Translations under genes and position numbers: made by a program
In this document: in pieces, positions 37,432 through 45,814 of the stretch
Layout: each line of letters opens with the position of its first letter
Position numbering within the stretch: the stretch's first letter is position 1
The notes under the pieces: model-generated
Told to the model about the DNA's origin: nothing
The model's database searches: none
What the model saw: the letters and a program-made list of their open reading frames with translations, nothing else
Assembly (NCBI RefSeq): GCF_900128525.1
Contig: NZ_FQTQ01000062.1
Location: 115,234 to 179,233 of the forward strand
Source of the DNA: a methanotrophic endosymbiont of Bathymodiolus puteoserpentis (Logatchev)
Lineage (GTDB): Bacteria > Pseudomonadota > Gammaproteobacteria > Methylococcales > Methylomonadaceae
Length of the DNA stretch: 64,000 bases
Reading direction: 5' to 3'

Positions 37432-38253
37432 TTAAGTTTCATAGCGTTCAATCAATGCTTGGTAATAGTCAACTGACTCCGTTTTACCTCGTTTTAAAGC
37501 ACCTTTTTGGAAGATACGCGCTTTTTTTAGTAACATATTCTTTGCTGCTATTTTGTTTTCATTGCTTAAATCAGACTGCCTAAGTAGCTTATCTAAGGCC
37601 TGTATTCGGAAGCGATCCATTCCCCAGTATTGATGCGAAAGCTGATCTTTATGACCGCCATATTTATTAATTAAAGCTTGCTCTAAAAATAATACGGGGT
37701 ATTTAGCGCTAATGCGTAGCCATAAATCATAGTCTTCGCATGCTGGCAGGGCTTCATCAAACAGGCCGACATCAGCAAAAACTGAGCGGTGTATCAAAGC
37801 TGAGGAGGGAGATATGGCACATAAAGGCAAGCAGTGGGTAAATATCCAACCACCGTATTTTTTGTGTTTATTCATGGCATTGACTCTTACACCATGACGA
37901 ATCCATATTTCTTCAGTGTGACAGAGTTTTATTTCAGGTGCTTGTTGTAATGCTTTTATTTGTCTTTCTAGCTTCTCTGTAAACCAGGTATCATCAGAAT
38001 CTAATAATGCAATCCACTCTCCTTTTGCCTGTCGTATTCCCTTATTTCTGGCAGCACTGACACCTTGATTTTCTTGATAAATATACTGTACTTGTGGAAA
38101 TTCAGTGTTGATCATTGCCGCGCTTGCATCAGTTGAACCGTCATCAATAACAATAATCTCATCGGGTAATAAGCTTTGCTGTAAAACGGAGTCTAGCGCA
38201 CGTTTGAGGGTTGCTTGCCGGTTAAAGGTAGGAATAATAAGAGAAATCGTCAT
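37432..38253 (-). CDS. Family 2 glycosyltransferase
   Basis: A 273-residue GT-A glycosyltransferase without membrane segments. SLIIPTFNRQATLKRALDSVL begins the nucleotide-binding fold, VIDDGSTDASA follows, and DSDDTW near residue 90 is the metal-binding motif. EDYDLWLRIS near residue 180 is the ED(Y)-type catalytic region. The donor and acceptor are unknown; possible roles are surface polysaccharide or pilin glycosylation, the latter only from closeness to the pilin genes. Confidence 0.87.
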   Translation of the reverse strand: MTISLIIPTFNRQATLKRALDSVLQQSLLPDEIIVIDDGSTDASAAMINTEFPQVQYIYQENQGVSAARNKGIRQAKGEWIALLDSDDTWFTEKLERQIKALQQAPEIKLCHTEEIWIRHGVRVNAMNKHKKYGGWIFTHCLPLCAISPSSALIHRSVFADVGLFDEALPACEDYDLWLRISAKYPVLFLEQALINKYGGHKDQLSHQYWGMDRFRIQALDKLLRQSDLSNENKIAAKNMLLKKARIFQKGALKRGKTESVDYYQALIERYET

Positions 38254-38680
38254 AGATAGGGGGGTAAGGGATTAACTTTAATAATATCAGAAAGCATTGC
38301 CAGTTCTCTCGGGCGTTATAAAAAGTTCCTTCCGAATAACTGAAAAATAGTTATTTTAGCGCAAGTGCTGCCGTTAGAAATGACTCGTTAGATAAAATAA
38401 TAAAGAGTGCCTATTAAGTGTCATTACGGACAATTTTCATTAATAGGTTATATGCCTTAAAGAATTAAGGGATATCACTTATTTGTAGCTAGGAATAGCT
38501 TTAAAATCATTGATTTTGTTGATTTTTTAATAGGCAAAACAATTTAATAAAGCAGTTACTATGCCAAAAGTAGCGACAAATTGTCGCGCGTCAAAATGAC
38601 ACATTTTCAGAGGCAAAGAATACGCATAAACTAAGTCCAACTTTGAATGCGCTCCTTTTTTGGGAAATCAAAGCTACTTC
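38254..38680. other. Non-coding region upstream of the M41-like gene
   Basis: No gene is supportable. One short perfect hairpin (GCGACAA/TTGTCGC, 38573-38587) and AT-rich sequence are seen. Because it ends in a terminator only 20 bases before the next start codon, it could hold a leader RNA or small RNA. Confidence 0.4.
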
Positions 38681-38689
38681 CTTCCTCTT

Positions 38690-38716
38690 ATGCGGCTTCT
38701 GGCCGCATTTTTTTTT
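38690..38716 (+). terminator. Intrinsic terminator or attenuator before the M41-like gene
   Basis: ATGCGGC (38690-38696) pairs with GCCGCAT (38702-38708) and a run of T follows. It lies about 12 bases before the start codon at 38728, so it must either end a separate upstream transcript or regulate the gene by attenuation. Confidence 0.65.
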
Positions 38717-38727
38717 AGGACACCGCT

Positions 38728-39372
38728 ATGCAACGTACCTATTATTTTCCTAATGCCCCTACCACCGCCTCCTATCAAGAGCGTTATAAGCATATTGCCT
38801 ATCACGAAGCGGGTCATGCTGCGGCTATTTATATTCGTAATCGTGAGCTGCAGTTACCACCGATCTACTTTGCAATAACCTTTAATCGCCACGAGTGCGC
38901 GGAAGCCTCTTTTTTTGCCAAAATTGAAGGCGGGCGCTTAATTGACAATTTACCCGTTGCTGAAATTGAAAATACTCATTTAAATTTTGGCGCAGAAAAA
39001 CAAAGCTTACAGCAAGCTTATGAAGCCGATGTTATTAACTTACTCGTAGGTCCTTTAGCAGAAGCTAAATTTGTTGCGCTACGTGATGATGAAGTATTTA
39101 ATCCACAGCTAGTGAATATTAAGGCTTTAAATAATTACGGTGGGCACTCTGACTTAGAGCAAGCTTATGCTTATTTGGCGTATTTTATTGGTGATGCGAG
39201 AGAGCGAGAATTAAAAATAGAATACCTTTTTATAAGTGCGTTTCAATTTGTTAACCAGCCTAAAAACTGGCGGAGCATCGAGCATTTTGCTAACTATATT
39301 TTAAGTAACGGACAAGCTAATATTTCATGTGAAGAGGTTAGCCTTGTTTTTGATGAACTGGTGGCAAATTGA
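38728..39372 (+). CDS. Stand-alone FtsH peptidase (M41)-like metalloprotease domain protein
   Basis: A 214-residue soluble protein. Residues 24-31 (AYHEAGHA) are the M41 zinc motif with His26, Glu27 and His30. LLVGPLAEAKFVA and GGHSDLEQAYAYLAYFI, with Asp142 at the position of the third ligand in FtsH, complete the layout. No AAA+ domain or membrane helix is present, so it lacks the unfolding part of FtsH. It may be a small peptidase needing a partner, or a regulator. It is convergent with the nucleoside phosphorylase gene. The family assignment is from motif order. Confidence 0.72.
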   Translation: MQRTYYFPNAPTTASYQERYKHIAYHEAGHAAAIYIRNRELQLPPIYFAITFNRHECAEASFFAKIEGGRLIDNLPVAEIENTHLNFGAEKQSLQQAYEADVINLLVGPLAEAKFVALRDDEVFNPQLVNIKALNNYGGHSDLEQAYAYLAYFIGDARERELKIEYLFISAFQFVNQPKNWRSIEHFANYILSNGQANISCEEVSLVFDELVAN

Positions 39373-39416
39373 TTTTTCGTTTATTTCGTTATCGGGGAGA
39401 TTATTGGACAAAAGCG

Positions 39417-40244
39417 CTAAAAACCACCGAAGGCAAGAGCATCAATTTCATTACGCAATAAATTCAAAATGTCTTTGCCTGTTGCTGGTGCTGGTGCGGA
39501 CTCGGTTAAATCAAGTCTTTTATCTCCCACTATAAGTTTTCTTTTATTCAATAAGCTTTGCAATTGCATTTTTTCGTGACTGCTAAAGCGCCATTGGCTA
39601 ATCAGCTCTGTATATTCTGTTATATCTGTCGCTTGAACTAGGTTCGCTAATTGACTTAGTTGCTGGCAATAGTTATCAATAATGGGTAGTGCCTTTTTGA
39701 TCCACTCACTGACCTGGGCGGGCTTAATTTGTGTGCTGGCATTCTCTTTATTATCGGAAATAACCTTAATACAGTGAATTAATTCACTGGAACTAAAGCG
39801 GATGGCTGTTTCGTAGAAGGCAGAGGCTTCCATTTCATAAAGCGTATCAGTAGAGTAATTTAATTGTGCCTGGCTCACTGTGGTGATCTGTTGTGTTGCG
39901 CAAGGTGGAAAACTAACTAATTGTGGATAAAAACTACGTTCGCTGTCATGATCAATAATTTTGTGTGCAGCAAATACTTTACCTAAAGCATAGTCTCTAT
40001 GTCCGGCAATACCGATATTTAGCATGAGGGGCAAAGAGACGGCAGGACATAAAGCTAAAGTATAGCCTACACCTGCAGCCATTGCTGATTTTCCTAAGCC
40101 TGTTACTGTGAGCGTGATATGTGTGCCTCGATAAATAGTGAAGGCGCTTACTGATAGTTCTTTTTTTAATTTAAAGTGCTCAATTAAGGGCTTGGCTTCA
40201 CAAGGCAAGGCAACAAAGAAGTAACAGGAAGGTTGGGGCATCAT
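39417..40244 (-). CDS. Nucleoside phosphorylase-like protein (MTAN/PNP fold)
   Basis: A 275-residue protein. The first 190 residues follow the purine nucleoside phosphorylase/MTAN fold: VALPCEAKPLIEHF, VTGLGKSAMAAGVGY, LNIGIAGH, and YEMEASAFYETA where the ribose-binding Met-Glu lies. Residues about 200-275 are an extra helical extension. Relatives occur as single genes in many gammaproteobacteria, and the substrate is not established. It is followed at its upstream side by sirB on the same strand. Confidence 0.78.
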   Translation of the reverse strand: MMPQPSCYFFVALPCEAKPLIEHFKLKKELSVSAFTIYRGTHITLTVTGLGKSAMAAGVGYTLALCPAVSLPLMLNIGIAGHRDYALGKVFAAHKIIDHDSERSFYPQLVSFPPCATQQITTVSQAQLNYSTDTLYEMEASAFYETAIRFSSSELIHCIKVISDNKENASTQIKPAQVSEWIKKALPIIDNYCQQLSQLANLVQATDITEYTELISQWRFSSHEKMQLQSLLNKRKLIVGDKRLDLTESAPAPATGKDILNLLRNEIDALAFGGF

Positions 40245-40254
40245 GTTAGCAATA

Positions 40255-40611
40255 TCAGATAAAACCGTGCTTACTAATAGCTATAAATAAAATATAGCCA
40301 AAACAGGCTAAAGCGCCAACAAAATAACTCCAGCGTTTCATACCTGTATTACGCATAGCCAGTACACCTAAGCCGATATAAACCAATAAGATAATAATTT
40401 TACTAATAATCCAGCCATACTCTCCCGCTAACCAATTGCCTTGAAAAACCAAAGTTAATCCTGTCAGTATTAAAAGTGTATCGATAATATGGGGAGCAAT
40501 TTTAGCTAATTTGGCTTGTAATAGAGTCGGCTTAAATTCTGCCAGCATAATGCGAGAAATAAAACCACTGACCGATAATATGGCGAATAGCATATGTATT
40601 GATTTAATCAT
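40255..40611 (-). CDS. SirB2-family membrane protein
   Basis: A 118-residue protein with four membrane helices and the family pattern IKSIHMLFAILSVSGFISR, KIAPHIIDTLLILTG, SKIIILLVYIGLG. The name derives from a Salmonella invasion-gene regulator region, but the biochemical role is unknown. Ten bases separate it from the phosphorylase-like gene. Confidence 0.88.
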   Translation of the reverse strand: MIKSIHMLFAILSVSGFISRIMLAEFKPTLLQAKLAKIAPHIIDTLLILTGLTLVFQGNWLAGEYGWIISKIIILLVYIGLGVLAMRNTGMKRWSYFVGALACFGYILFIAISKHGFI

Positions 40612-40681
40612 TATTTTTTCCTTTCGTTTTTAGATGGAGCTACGCACACTAGGTCAGTGTACGTAGTAAAGCATACCAAGC

Positions 40682-41572
40682 TTATTTCATTTTATTATAT
40701 AGCCAAGAAAATCCATCTTTTATTAGAGCAAACATTTTAGGAAAAAATTCTCTTCTTAATTTACCACCAATAAAAGCAAGACTATTTAAGCTGAAGCCAG
40801 AAATGACTTTTAAAGCTCGCTGACAGGGTGAATTAGGCTCACAAAACCATGGATTATTGATAAACCACATTTCTTTTATAGAAATAATCCACATAAAAGC
40901 AAATGAAGCGCCCATACCTGCACCCGCAATCATAATCAATGAGGCAAACATGGGGTGTAACTTTGTTAGCCACCAAGATAATATATCAACAATAAGAAAC
41001 GCATACGGCATACCGATGGCGATGCTTTTATACTGGCTTGATGCGGTGGTTGAGAAGCTAAAAATAAGCCCAACAAACATAAAAATAAAACTGATACCAA
41101 ATAAATGGATATGGGAAACGCGTGTTAATGAGGAGAAGGTTGCGCCTTCATCTTCTTTAGTCACTTCTTCTATATTTTCATATTGAGTAAAATCTGGAAT
41201 GCCTGATGCACCTTCGTTATGACACATAACACATTTTTTATCGATGATTTTATCAATTTTTAAATTGGTGAATTCATCTTCATCCGCACCATCACGCACC
41301 CATTGCATAATTTTAAAGTTCTCTTGCTCGGTCGCTTTGTCTTTCATGGAGCCTGTTAGTTTTTTTTCTAACACCGTTCCAGAACGGTTACCGTAATAAC
41401 TATATACGATATCATCTATAGATAGGCCAAATTTTCCATCAGCCATACCGTGGGTAAATAAAATTTGAATTAAGGCAAAAATATAACCGATAGCCACAGT
41501 CGTTAAGTAGCCAGTAAAGAGTACTTTTACAGGCGTATCAAGTTCACTCAAGGTGATTTTAAAGTTAGTCAT
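40682..41572 (-). CDS. Membrane protein with a CxxCH heme-binding motif
   Basis: A 296-residue protein with one membrane helix near residues 18-40, a periplasmic-looking segment containing one c-type heme motif (Cys114-Val-Met-Cys117-His118, followed by a PDFTQYENI segment), and four or five membrane helices in the C-terminal half with His residues (RVSHIHLFG, LHPMFAS) that could bind a further heme. It resembles respiratory-chain-associated membrane proteins of methanotrophs and sulfur oxidisers. The electron partner is unknown. Two histidines after the heme motif near the helix start suggest b-type ligation, as inference. Confidence 0.65.
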   Translation of the reverse strand: MTNFKITLSELDTPVKVLFTGYLTTVAIGYIFALIQILFTHGMADGKFGLSIDDIVYSYYGNRSGTVLEKKLTGSMKDKATEQENFKIMQWVRDGADEDEFTNLKIDKIIDKKCVMCHNEGASGIPDFTQYENIEEVTKEDEGATFSSLTRVSHIHLFGISFIFMFVGLIFSFSTTASSQYKSIAIGMPYAFLIVDILSWWLTKLHPMFASLIMIAGAGMGASFAFMWIISIKEMWFINNPWFCEPNSPCQRALKVISGFSLNSLAFIGGKLRREFFPKMFALIKDGFSWLYNKMK

Positions 41573-41764
41573 AGCCGGATAGATAAAGTTGTATATTAGA
41601 AAACTCTATTTTAGCTTATATATAGAATTTCAGCTAAAATTCATTGTCTTATCTGAGTTATAATTTATTATAAATAGCAACTAAAATGCGTGATTAGCAG
41701 GGAATGCCAGTATAATATCGGCTAATGACAAGCAATACTTTTTACGAATATAGGTGTAATAACA

Positions 41765-42700
41765 ATGATGACAATGATGACAATGGATGATAGAGACGGC
41801 AAAATCTGGATGGATGGCGAATGGGTTGAATGGCGCGATGCGAAAGTTCATGTTTTGACCCATACTTTGCATTATGGTGCTGGAGTGTTTGAGGGTTTAA
41901 GAGCCTACCATACCGATCAAGGGCCTGCTATTTTCAAGCTAGAAGAGCATACTGATCGTCTATTTCGTTCGGCGCACATCATGAATATGACGATTCCTTT
42001 TGCTAAAGAAGAGATTAATCAGGCGCATAGGGATGCGATTAGTAAAAACAACTTAGATAGTGCCTATATCCGTTCTATGTGCTTTTATGGCTCTGAAGGC
42101 ATGGGCTTACGCGCTGATAATCTTAAAGTTCATGTTATGATTGCAGCGTGGAATTGGGGCGCTTATTTAGGTGCAGAAAGCATGGAAAAAGGCATCCGTA
42201 TCAGAACCTCCTCTTATACTCGTAATCATATCAATAGCACGATGTGTAAGGCTAAAGCCAACGGTAATTACATCAATTCTATTTTAGCTTTACAAGAAGC
42301 TTTATCTGCTGGCTACGATGAAGCGTTATTACTTGATCATCAAGGTTTTGTTGCTGAGGGTAGTGGTGAGAATTTATTTATCGTGCGTAATGGTATTCTT
42401 TATACGCCCGAAACAACGTCAGCATTAGAAGGTATTACTCGCGATACTATTTTGACAATTGCTCAAGAGCAAGGCATAGAAGTTAAAGAAAAAAACATAA
42501 CTCGTGATGAAGTATATGTCGCTGATGAAGCCTTTTTTACGGGATCTGCAGCGGAGGTGACCCCGATTCGTGAATATGATGATCGTAAAATCGGTTCAGG
42601 GTCTCGCGGCCCTGTGACTGAAAAAATTCAAACTTTATATTTTGATTATGTACATGGTCGTCGCTCTGATCATGAAGAGTGGCTGGCGCGAATTAAATAA
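41765..42700 (+). CDS. ilvE: Branched-chain amino acid aminotransferase
   Basis: A 311-residue class IV aminotransferase: DGKIWMDGEWVEWRDAKVHV, LHYGAGVFEGLRAY, PLP lysine at about residue 164 in AKANGNYINS, EGSGENLFIV, and FFTGSAAEVTPI. It interconverts Leu, Ile and Val with their keto acids. Several in-frame ATGs occur between 41765 and 41783; the first has AGGTG eight bases upstream and is kept. Confidence 0.96.
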   Translation: MMTMMTMDDRDGKIWMDGEWVEWRDAKVHVLTHTLHYGAGVFEGLRAYHTDQGPAIFKLEEHTDRLFRSAHIMNMTIPFAKEEINQAHRDAISKNNLDSAYIRSMCFYGSEGMGLRADNLKVHVMIAAWNWGAYLGAESMEKGIRIRTSSYTRNHINSTMCKAKANGNYINSILALQEALSAGYDEALLLDHQGFVAEGSGENLFIVRNGILYTPETTSALEGITRDTILTIAQEQGIEVKEKNITRDEVYVADEAFFTGSAAEVTPIREYDDRKIGSGSRGPVTEKIQTLYFDYVHGRRSDHEEWLARIK

Positions 42701-42716
42701 AGTACAGGGTGTACAC

Positions 42717-42753
42717 AGAAAGCACAGAGAAAAACATAATTTCTGTGCTTTCT
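42717..42753. terminator. Terminator between convergent ilvE and pyrE
   Basis: AGAAAGCACAGA (42717-42728) pairs with TCTGTGCTTTCT (42742-42753). It lies in the 69-base gap between the two stop codons. Confidence 0.6.
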
Positions 42754-42769
42754 ATAGTTGTAATTTTAT

Positions 42770-43411
42770 TTAAAGTCCATACTGCTGTTGATACGCTTTA
42801 ATGGTTTCGATATTTATTTTGTAAGCATCATCATTCTCAATAAATTCAATAATATGCTCTAAAGCAATAATTGAAACCACTGGCATATCAAAGCGGTCAC
42901 TTACTTCTTGTATTGCCGAAATATCATTTTTACCTTTTTCTTGGCGATCTAGCGCAATTAATACGCCTGCGGGTGTTGCCCCTGCATCGTTAATAATCAC
43001 GACTGACTCGCGTACCGATGTTCCGGCAGTAATAACATCATCCAGAATCAAGACATTGCCTTTTAAAGGCGCACCCACTAAATTTCCGCCTTCGCCATGA
43101 TCTTTTACTTCTTTACGATTAAAAGCAAAGGGGATGTCGCTGTCTTGCCTATGTGCATAAGCGATAGAAGTCGTACAAACTAAAGGAATACCTTTATAAG
43201 CTGGGCCATATAAAATATCGACTTTTATTTTTGCATGAATGAGTGCTTGAGCGTAAAACTCACCTAATTTCGCTAATTGAGCGCCGGTGTTAAATAAGCC
43301 AGTATTAAAAAAATAAGGACTGATACGACCCGATTTTAAATGAAATTGTCCAAATTTTAAGACGCCACATTCAAGCGAGTATTGAATAAATTGTTTTTGA
43401 TAATCAAGCAT
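42770..43411 (-). CDS. pyrE: Orotate phosphoribosyltransferase
   Basis: A 213-residue enzyme of pyrimidine synthesis. The N-terminal FGQFHLKSGRISPYFFNTGLF, the GPAYKGIPL loop, the flexible catalytic loop NRKEVKDHGEGGNLVGA, and the PRPP loop VLILDDVITAGTSVRE are all present. It lies apart from pyrR-pyrB-pyrC' and after the yoeB locus on the same strand with a 21-base gap, so transcripts from the toxin locus may run into it. Confidence 0.97.
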   Translation of the reverse strand: MLDYQKQFIQYSLECGVLKFGQFHLKSGRISPYFFNTGLFNTGAQLAKLGEFYAQALIHAKIKVDILYGPAYKGIPLVCTTSIAYAHRQDSDIPFAFNRKEVKDHGEGGNLVGAPLKGNVLILDDVITAGTSVRESVVIINDAGATPAGVLIALDRQEKGKNDISAIQEVSDRFDMPVVSIIALEHIIEFIENDDAYKINIETIKAYQQQYGL

Positions 43412-43432
43412 TAAAAATCCTTTGTTATGTGT

Positions 43433-43687
43433 TTAGTCGTGATAACGTAATTGAGCCATCATAATAGTATTATCAGTTACTTTGTATACAATTCTATGCT
43501 CATCATTTATGCGCCTTGACCAAAAGCCAGATAAAGCATGCTTTAAAGGTTCTAGTTTGCCAATGCCTTCAAAAGGGCTGCGCTGAATCTCTTTAATGAG
43601 TGTGTTAATTCTTTTGACAGTCGCTTTGTCAGTTTTTTGCCAGTAAAGGTAGCTGTCCCATGCTTTAGGTGCAAAGCTAAGGTTCAT
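43433..43687 (-). CDS. yoeB: YoeB-type ribosome-dependent mRNA interferase toxin
   Basis: An 84-residue toxin of the usual length: AWDSYLYWQKTDKATVKRIN, PFEGIGKLEPLKH with the catalytic Glu46, GFWSRRINDEHRIVY with Arg65, and the end RYHD. In E. coli YoeB the last residues are His83-Tyr84; here His83 is kept but Tyr84 is Asp, which may weaken RNA cleavage. Its ATG overlaps the stop of the yefM remnant (ATGA), the usual coupled arrangement. Confidence 0.9.
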   Translation of the reverse strand: MNLSFAPKAWDSYLYWQKTDKATVKRINTLIKEIQRSPFEGIGKLEPLKHALSGFWSRRINDEHRIVYKVTDNTIMMAQLRYHD

Positions 43688-43866
43688 TCAATGAGTTCTC
43701 GCTTAACGCTTTTACCCGCTTCAAGTTCTGCAATAGACTCCAGCAAATTGCGCGCATTCGCAGGGGAACGAAGAAGATAGTTTGTTTCTTCCATCGCTTG
43801 ATAGTCCTCTAAGGAAAGCATAACGACAGGAGATTCTCGTTTTCTGGTAATAATGTTAGATGCCTG
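43684..43866 (-). pseudogene. yefM: YefM antitoxin lacking its N-terminus
   Basis: Read toward lower coordinates, the frame gives NIITRKRESPVVMLSLEDYQ, MEETNYLLRSPANARNLLES and IAELEAGKSVKRELIE, which aligns with YefM from about residue 28 to the end. The first 25 or so residues (the dimer/DNA-binding part) are absent: a stop codon at 43867 cuts the frame, and the ccdB end overlaps it by 11 bases. Translation could restart at the ATG at 43821, giving 45 residues that keep the toxin-binding tail. So either a broken antitoxin or a toxin-neutralising fragment translated from the ccd transcript. Confidence 0.8.
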
Positions 43867-44176
43867 TTAACAGTAGGTCTATAGCACCTAAAATATCATA
43901 TCTATAATGCTCGAGTGAGGTTACCTTATTCTTTAAAGTAGAGTAAGGTACTGAAGTCATTTGATGTGTAAGTAACACAAATACACCTTCATCAATTTCG
44001 ATAGTAGGGCATAGTTTTTTTGCATTCAAGTTGTCCAATGTTTCTTGTGCGGATAAAGGAATTACCAGCCTGGAATTCAAGTCAACCAAAAGATCGCTTT
44101 GAACATCAATAAAATATGGGTAGGCTTTTTTTGAGTTTTTATTTTCATTTTTGTAAAGCGTAAATTGTGGCATCAT
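43856..44176 (-). CDS. ccdB: CcdB family toxin
   Basis: A 106-residue protein with the CcdB beginning (PQFTLYKNENK ... YPYFIDVQSDLL), SRLVIPLS, LTHQMTSVP, and the end AIDLLLTGI. F-plasmid CcdB, a gyrase poison, ends FWGI with Trp99 and Ile101 needed for action. Here Trp is Thr while Gly-Ile are kept, so gyrase poisoning is uncertain; other chromosomal CcdB relatives may also lack this Trp. The start overlaps the ccdA stop (ATGA). Confidence 0.88.
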   Translation of the reverse strand: MMPQFTLYKNENKNSKKAYPYFIDVQSDLLVDLNSRLVIPLSAQETLDNLNAKKLCPTIEIDEGVFVLLTHQMTSVPYSTLKNKVTSLEHYRYDILGAIDLLLTGI

Positions 44177-44418
44177 AATTCCCTAAATGAATCGGAAAAC
44201 AGTCCATTATTTTCAACAAGCTCATTTAGAGAAATTATTGCTTTTTTATTTTCTTTTAGCCATTCTTCACGTGCTGAGAGACGAACTTGAACTTCAAGGG
44301 CTGACTCTAAGGTGGCGGATAAGTTAATTTTTAAAATTCTAGCTTTTGTGAGTAGATCACTGTTGACACTAAGGTTTGTTGGTTTTTTAGGGGCGCTATG
44401 ATTATAAATATGATGCAT
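44173..44418 (-). CDS. ccdA: CcdA family antitoxin
   Basis: An 81-residue antitoxin. The N-terminal ribbon-helix-helix part (KKPTNLSVNSDLLTKARILK, NLSATLESAL) binds DNA and the C-terminal part (EEWLKENKKAIISLNELVEN, GLFSDSFREL) wraps CcdB; both fit the family. The ATG at 44418 is chosen because GAGG lies about eight bases before it. It is first in the operon ccdA-ccdB-(yefM remnant)-yoeB. Confidence 0.87.
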   Translation of the reverse strand: MHHIYNHSAPKKPTNLSVNSDLLTKARILKINLSATLESALEVQVRLSAREEWLKENKKAIISLNELVENNGLFSDSFREL

Positions 44419-44630
44419 GTCGACAACCTCGAATATTATGCGCATAGTAAATGCGTATTAAAATATAGCATAAGCATCTAACAATGACATCCATCTGACT
44501 GTAATAAGCGTCATTTTTTGCTTTAGCAAAAAAAATCGCCCCTTATTACGTCAGCTGATGCAGGCGATAGGCGCATGGTCATTGCATACTTGCTCATAAA
44601 TTTGCTCGCGCAACAGTATAGCTTATAGCA

Positions 44631-45788
44631 TCAGGCACCAAGAAATTTTTCTAAAATGCTATCCAAAAAGTGCCAGCCTTTTTCTGAACAATAATACTGT
44701 TGTTGGTGTTGAATTAATAAGCCTTGATTTAGGCAGTGAGTTAAAGCAGGCTCTAGTGTTTGTGCGTTTAAACCGGTTCTTTGCGTATAAGTATCAAGGC
44801 TAAATCCCCCTTTTAAGCGTAAATTATTCATCACAAATTCGAGCGCTAAATCATTGCTATTTATCGCGAGGGCAAAGCGCTTACTTTTGTCTTGCTTAAG
44901 GTACTGCTCTGGCTGTTTTGGTTTTGTTGTGCGGACAATATTATGTGGCGTATTTTGAGTGATTTTACCATGTGCGCCAGCTCCTATACCTAAATAATCA
45001 CCAAATGACCAATAATTAAGGTTGTGGCTGCATTGCTTATCTGCTTGCGCATAAGCTGAAATTTCATATTGCAAATAGCCGTGTTGTGCTAATAATTCCT
45101 GACACGCTAATTGGCTATTAAAAATAGCATCATCTTCAGGTAATACGGGCGGATATTTATGAAAATAGGTGTTGGGTTCTAAGGTAAGTTGGTAAAAAGA
45201 AATATGACTGGGCTGTAGAGTAATGGCTTGGCGTACATCATTAATGCTATCTTGCTCGCTACTTTCGGGTAAGCCGAACATTAAATCTAAATTAAGATTC
45301 TCAAAGCCAGCCTGCTGGGCAATGGTTACTGCGCGTATCGCTTCTTGTGCTGAATGAATACGCCCTAAGCGCTTTAAGTGCTGTTCATGAAAGCTTTGTA
45401 TGCCAATAGACAGACGATTAATGCCTATCGCTCTATAATCAGTGAATTTTTCACTCTCAAATGTGCCAGGATTTGCTTCCAAGGTTATTTCTATATCATC
45501 AGCAAAATCGAGTTGTTTTTGAACTCCTTCTAGCAAATGTTGTATATGTTGGGCGGAAAATAAACTCGGTGTACCACCCCCCATAAAAATGCTTTGAATA
45601 GGGCGTGTTTCTGAAAATTGCGCAATATCTTGCGCTAAATCAGTGAGTAAAGCATCAATATATTGGTTTTCTGGCAAAATGCCACTGGCCTTATGTGAAT
45701 TAAAATCACAATAGGGGCATTTTTGAATGCACCACGGGAAATGAATATAAAGGCTAAGAGGGGGAAGGTTTGAGGCGCTAGTGAGCAT
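44631..45788 (-). CDS. hemW: Radical SAM heme chaperone HemW
   Basis: A 385-residue radical SAM protein. Iron-sulfur ligands Cys20, Cys24 and Cys27 lie in FPWCIQKCPYCDF. The Phe after the third Cys pair, instead of the fourth Cys of HemN, marks HemW rather than the coproporphyrinogen oxidase. FMGGGTPSLF, EANPGT and IGIQSF follow. HemW delivers heme to respiratory proteins. It stands alone; a 16-bp hairpin lies upstream. Confidence 0.94.
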   Translation of the reverse strand: MLTSASNLPPLSLYIHFPWCIQKCPYCDFNSHKASGILPENQYIDALLTDLAQDIAQFSETRPIQSIFMGGGTPSLFSAQHIQHLLEGVQKQLDFADDIEITLEANPGTFESEKFTDYRAIGINRLSIGIQSFHEQHLKRLGRIHSAQEAIRAVTIAQQAGFENLNLDLMFGLPESSEQDSINDVRQAITLQPSHISFYQLTLEPNTYFHKYPPVLPEDDAIFNSQLACQELLAQHGYLQYEISAYAQADKQCSHNLNYWSFGDYLGIGAGAHGKITQNTPHNIVRTTKPKQPEQYLKQDKSKRFALAINSNDLALEFVMNNLRLKGGFSLDTYTQRTGLNAQTLEPALTHCLNQGLLIQHQQQYYCSEKGWHFLDSILEKFLGA

Positions 45789-45814
45789 CTAAATAGGAGA
45801 TTGGTGCTTTGTTG

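Noticed and set aside
44510..44540. TTTTTTGCT/AGCAAAAAA palindrome as a terminator of the ccd locus
   Set aside because: It lies upstream of ccdA, is very AT-rich and has a tiny loop; it may be chance in AT-rich sequence.
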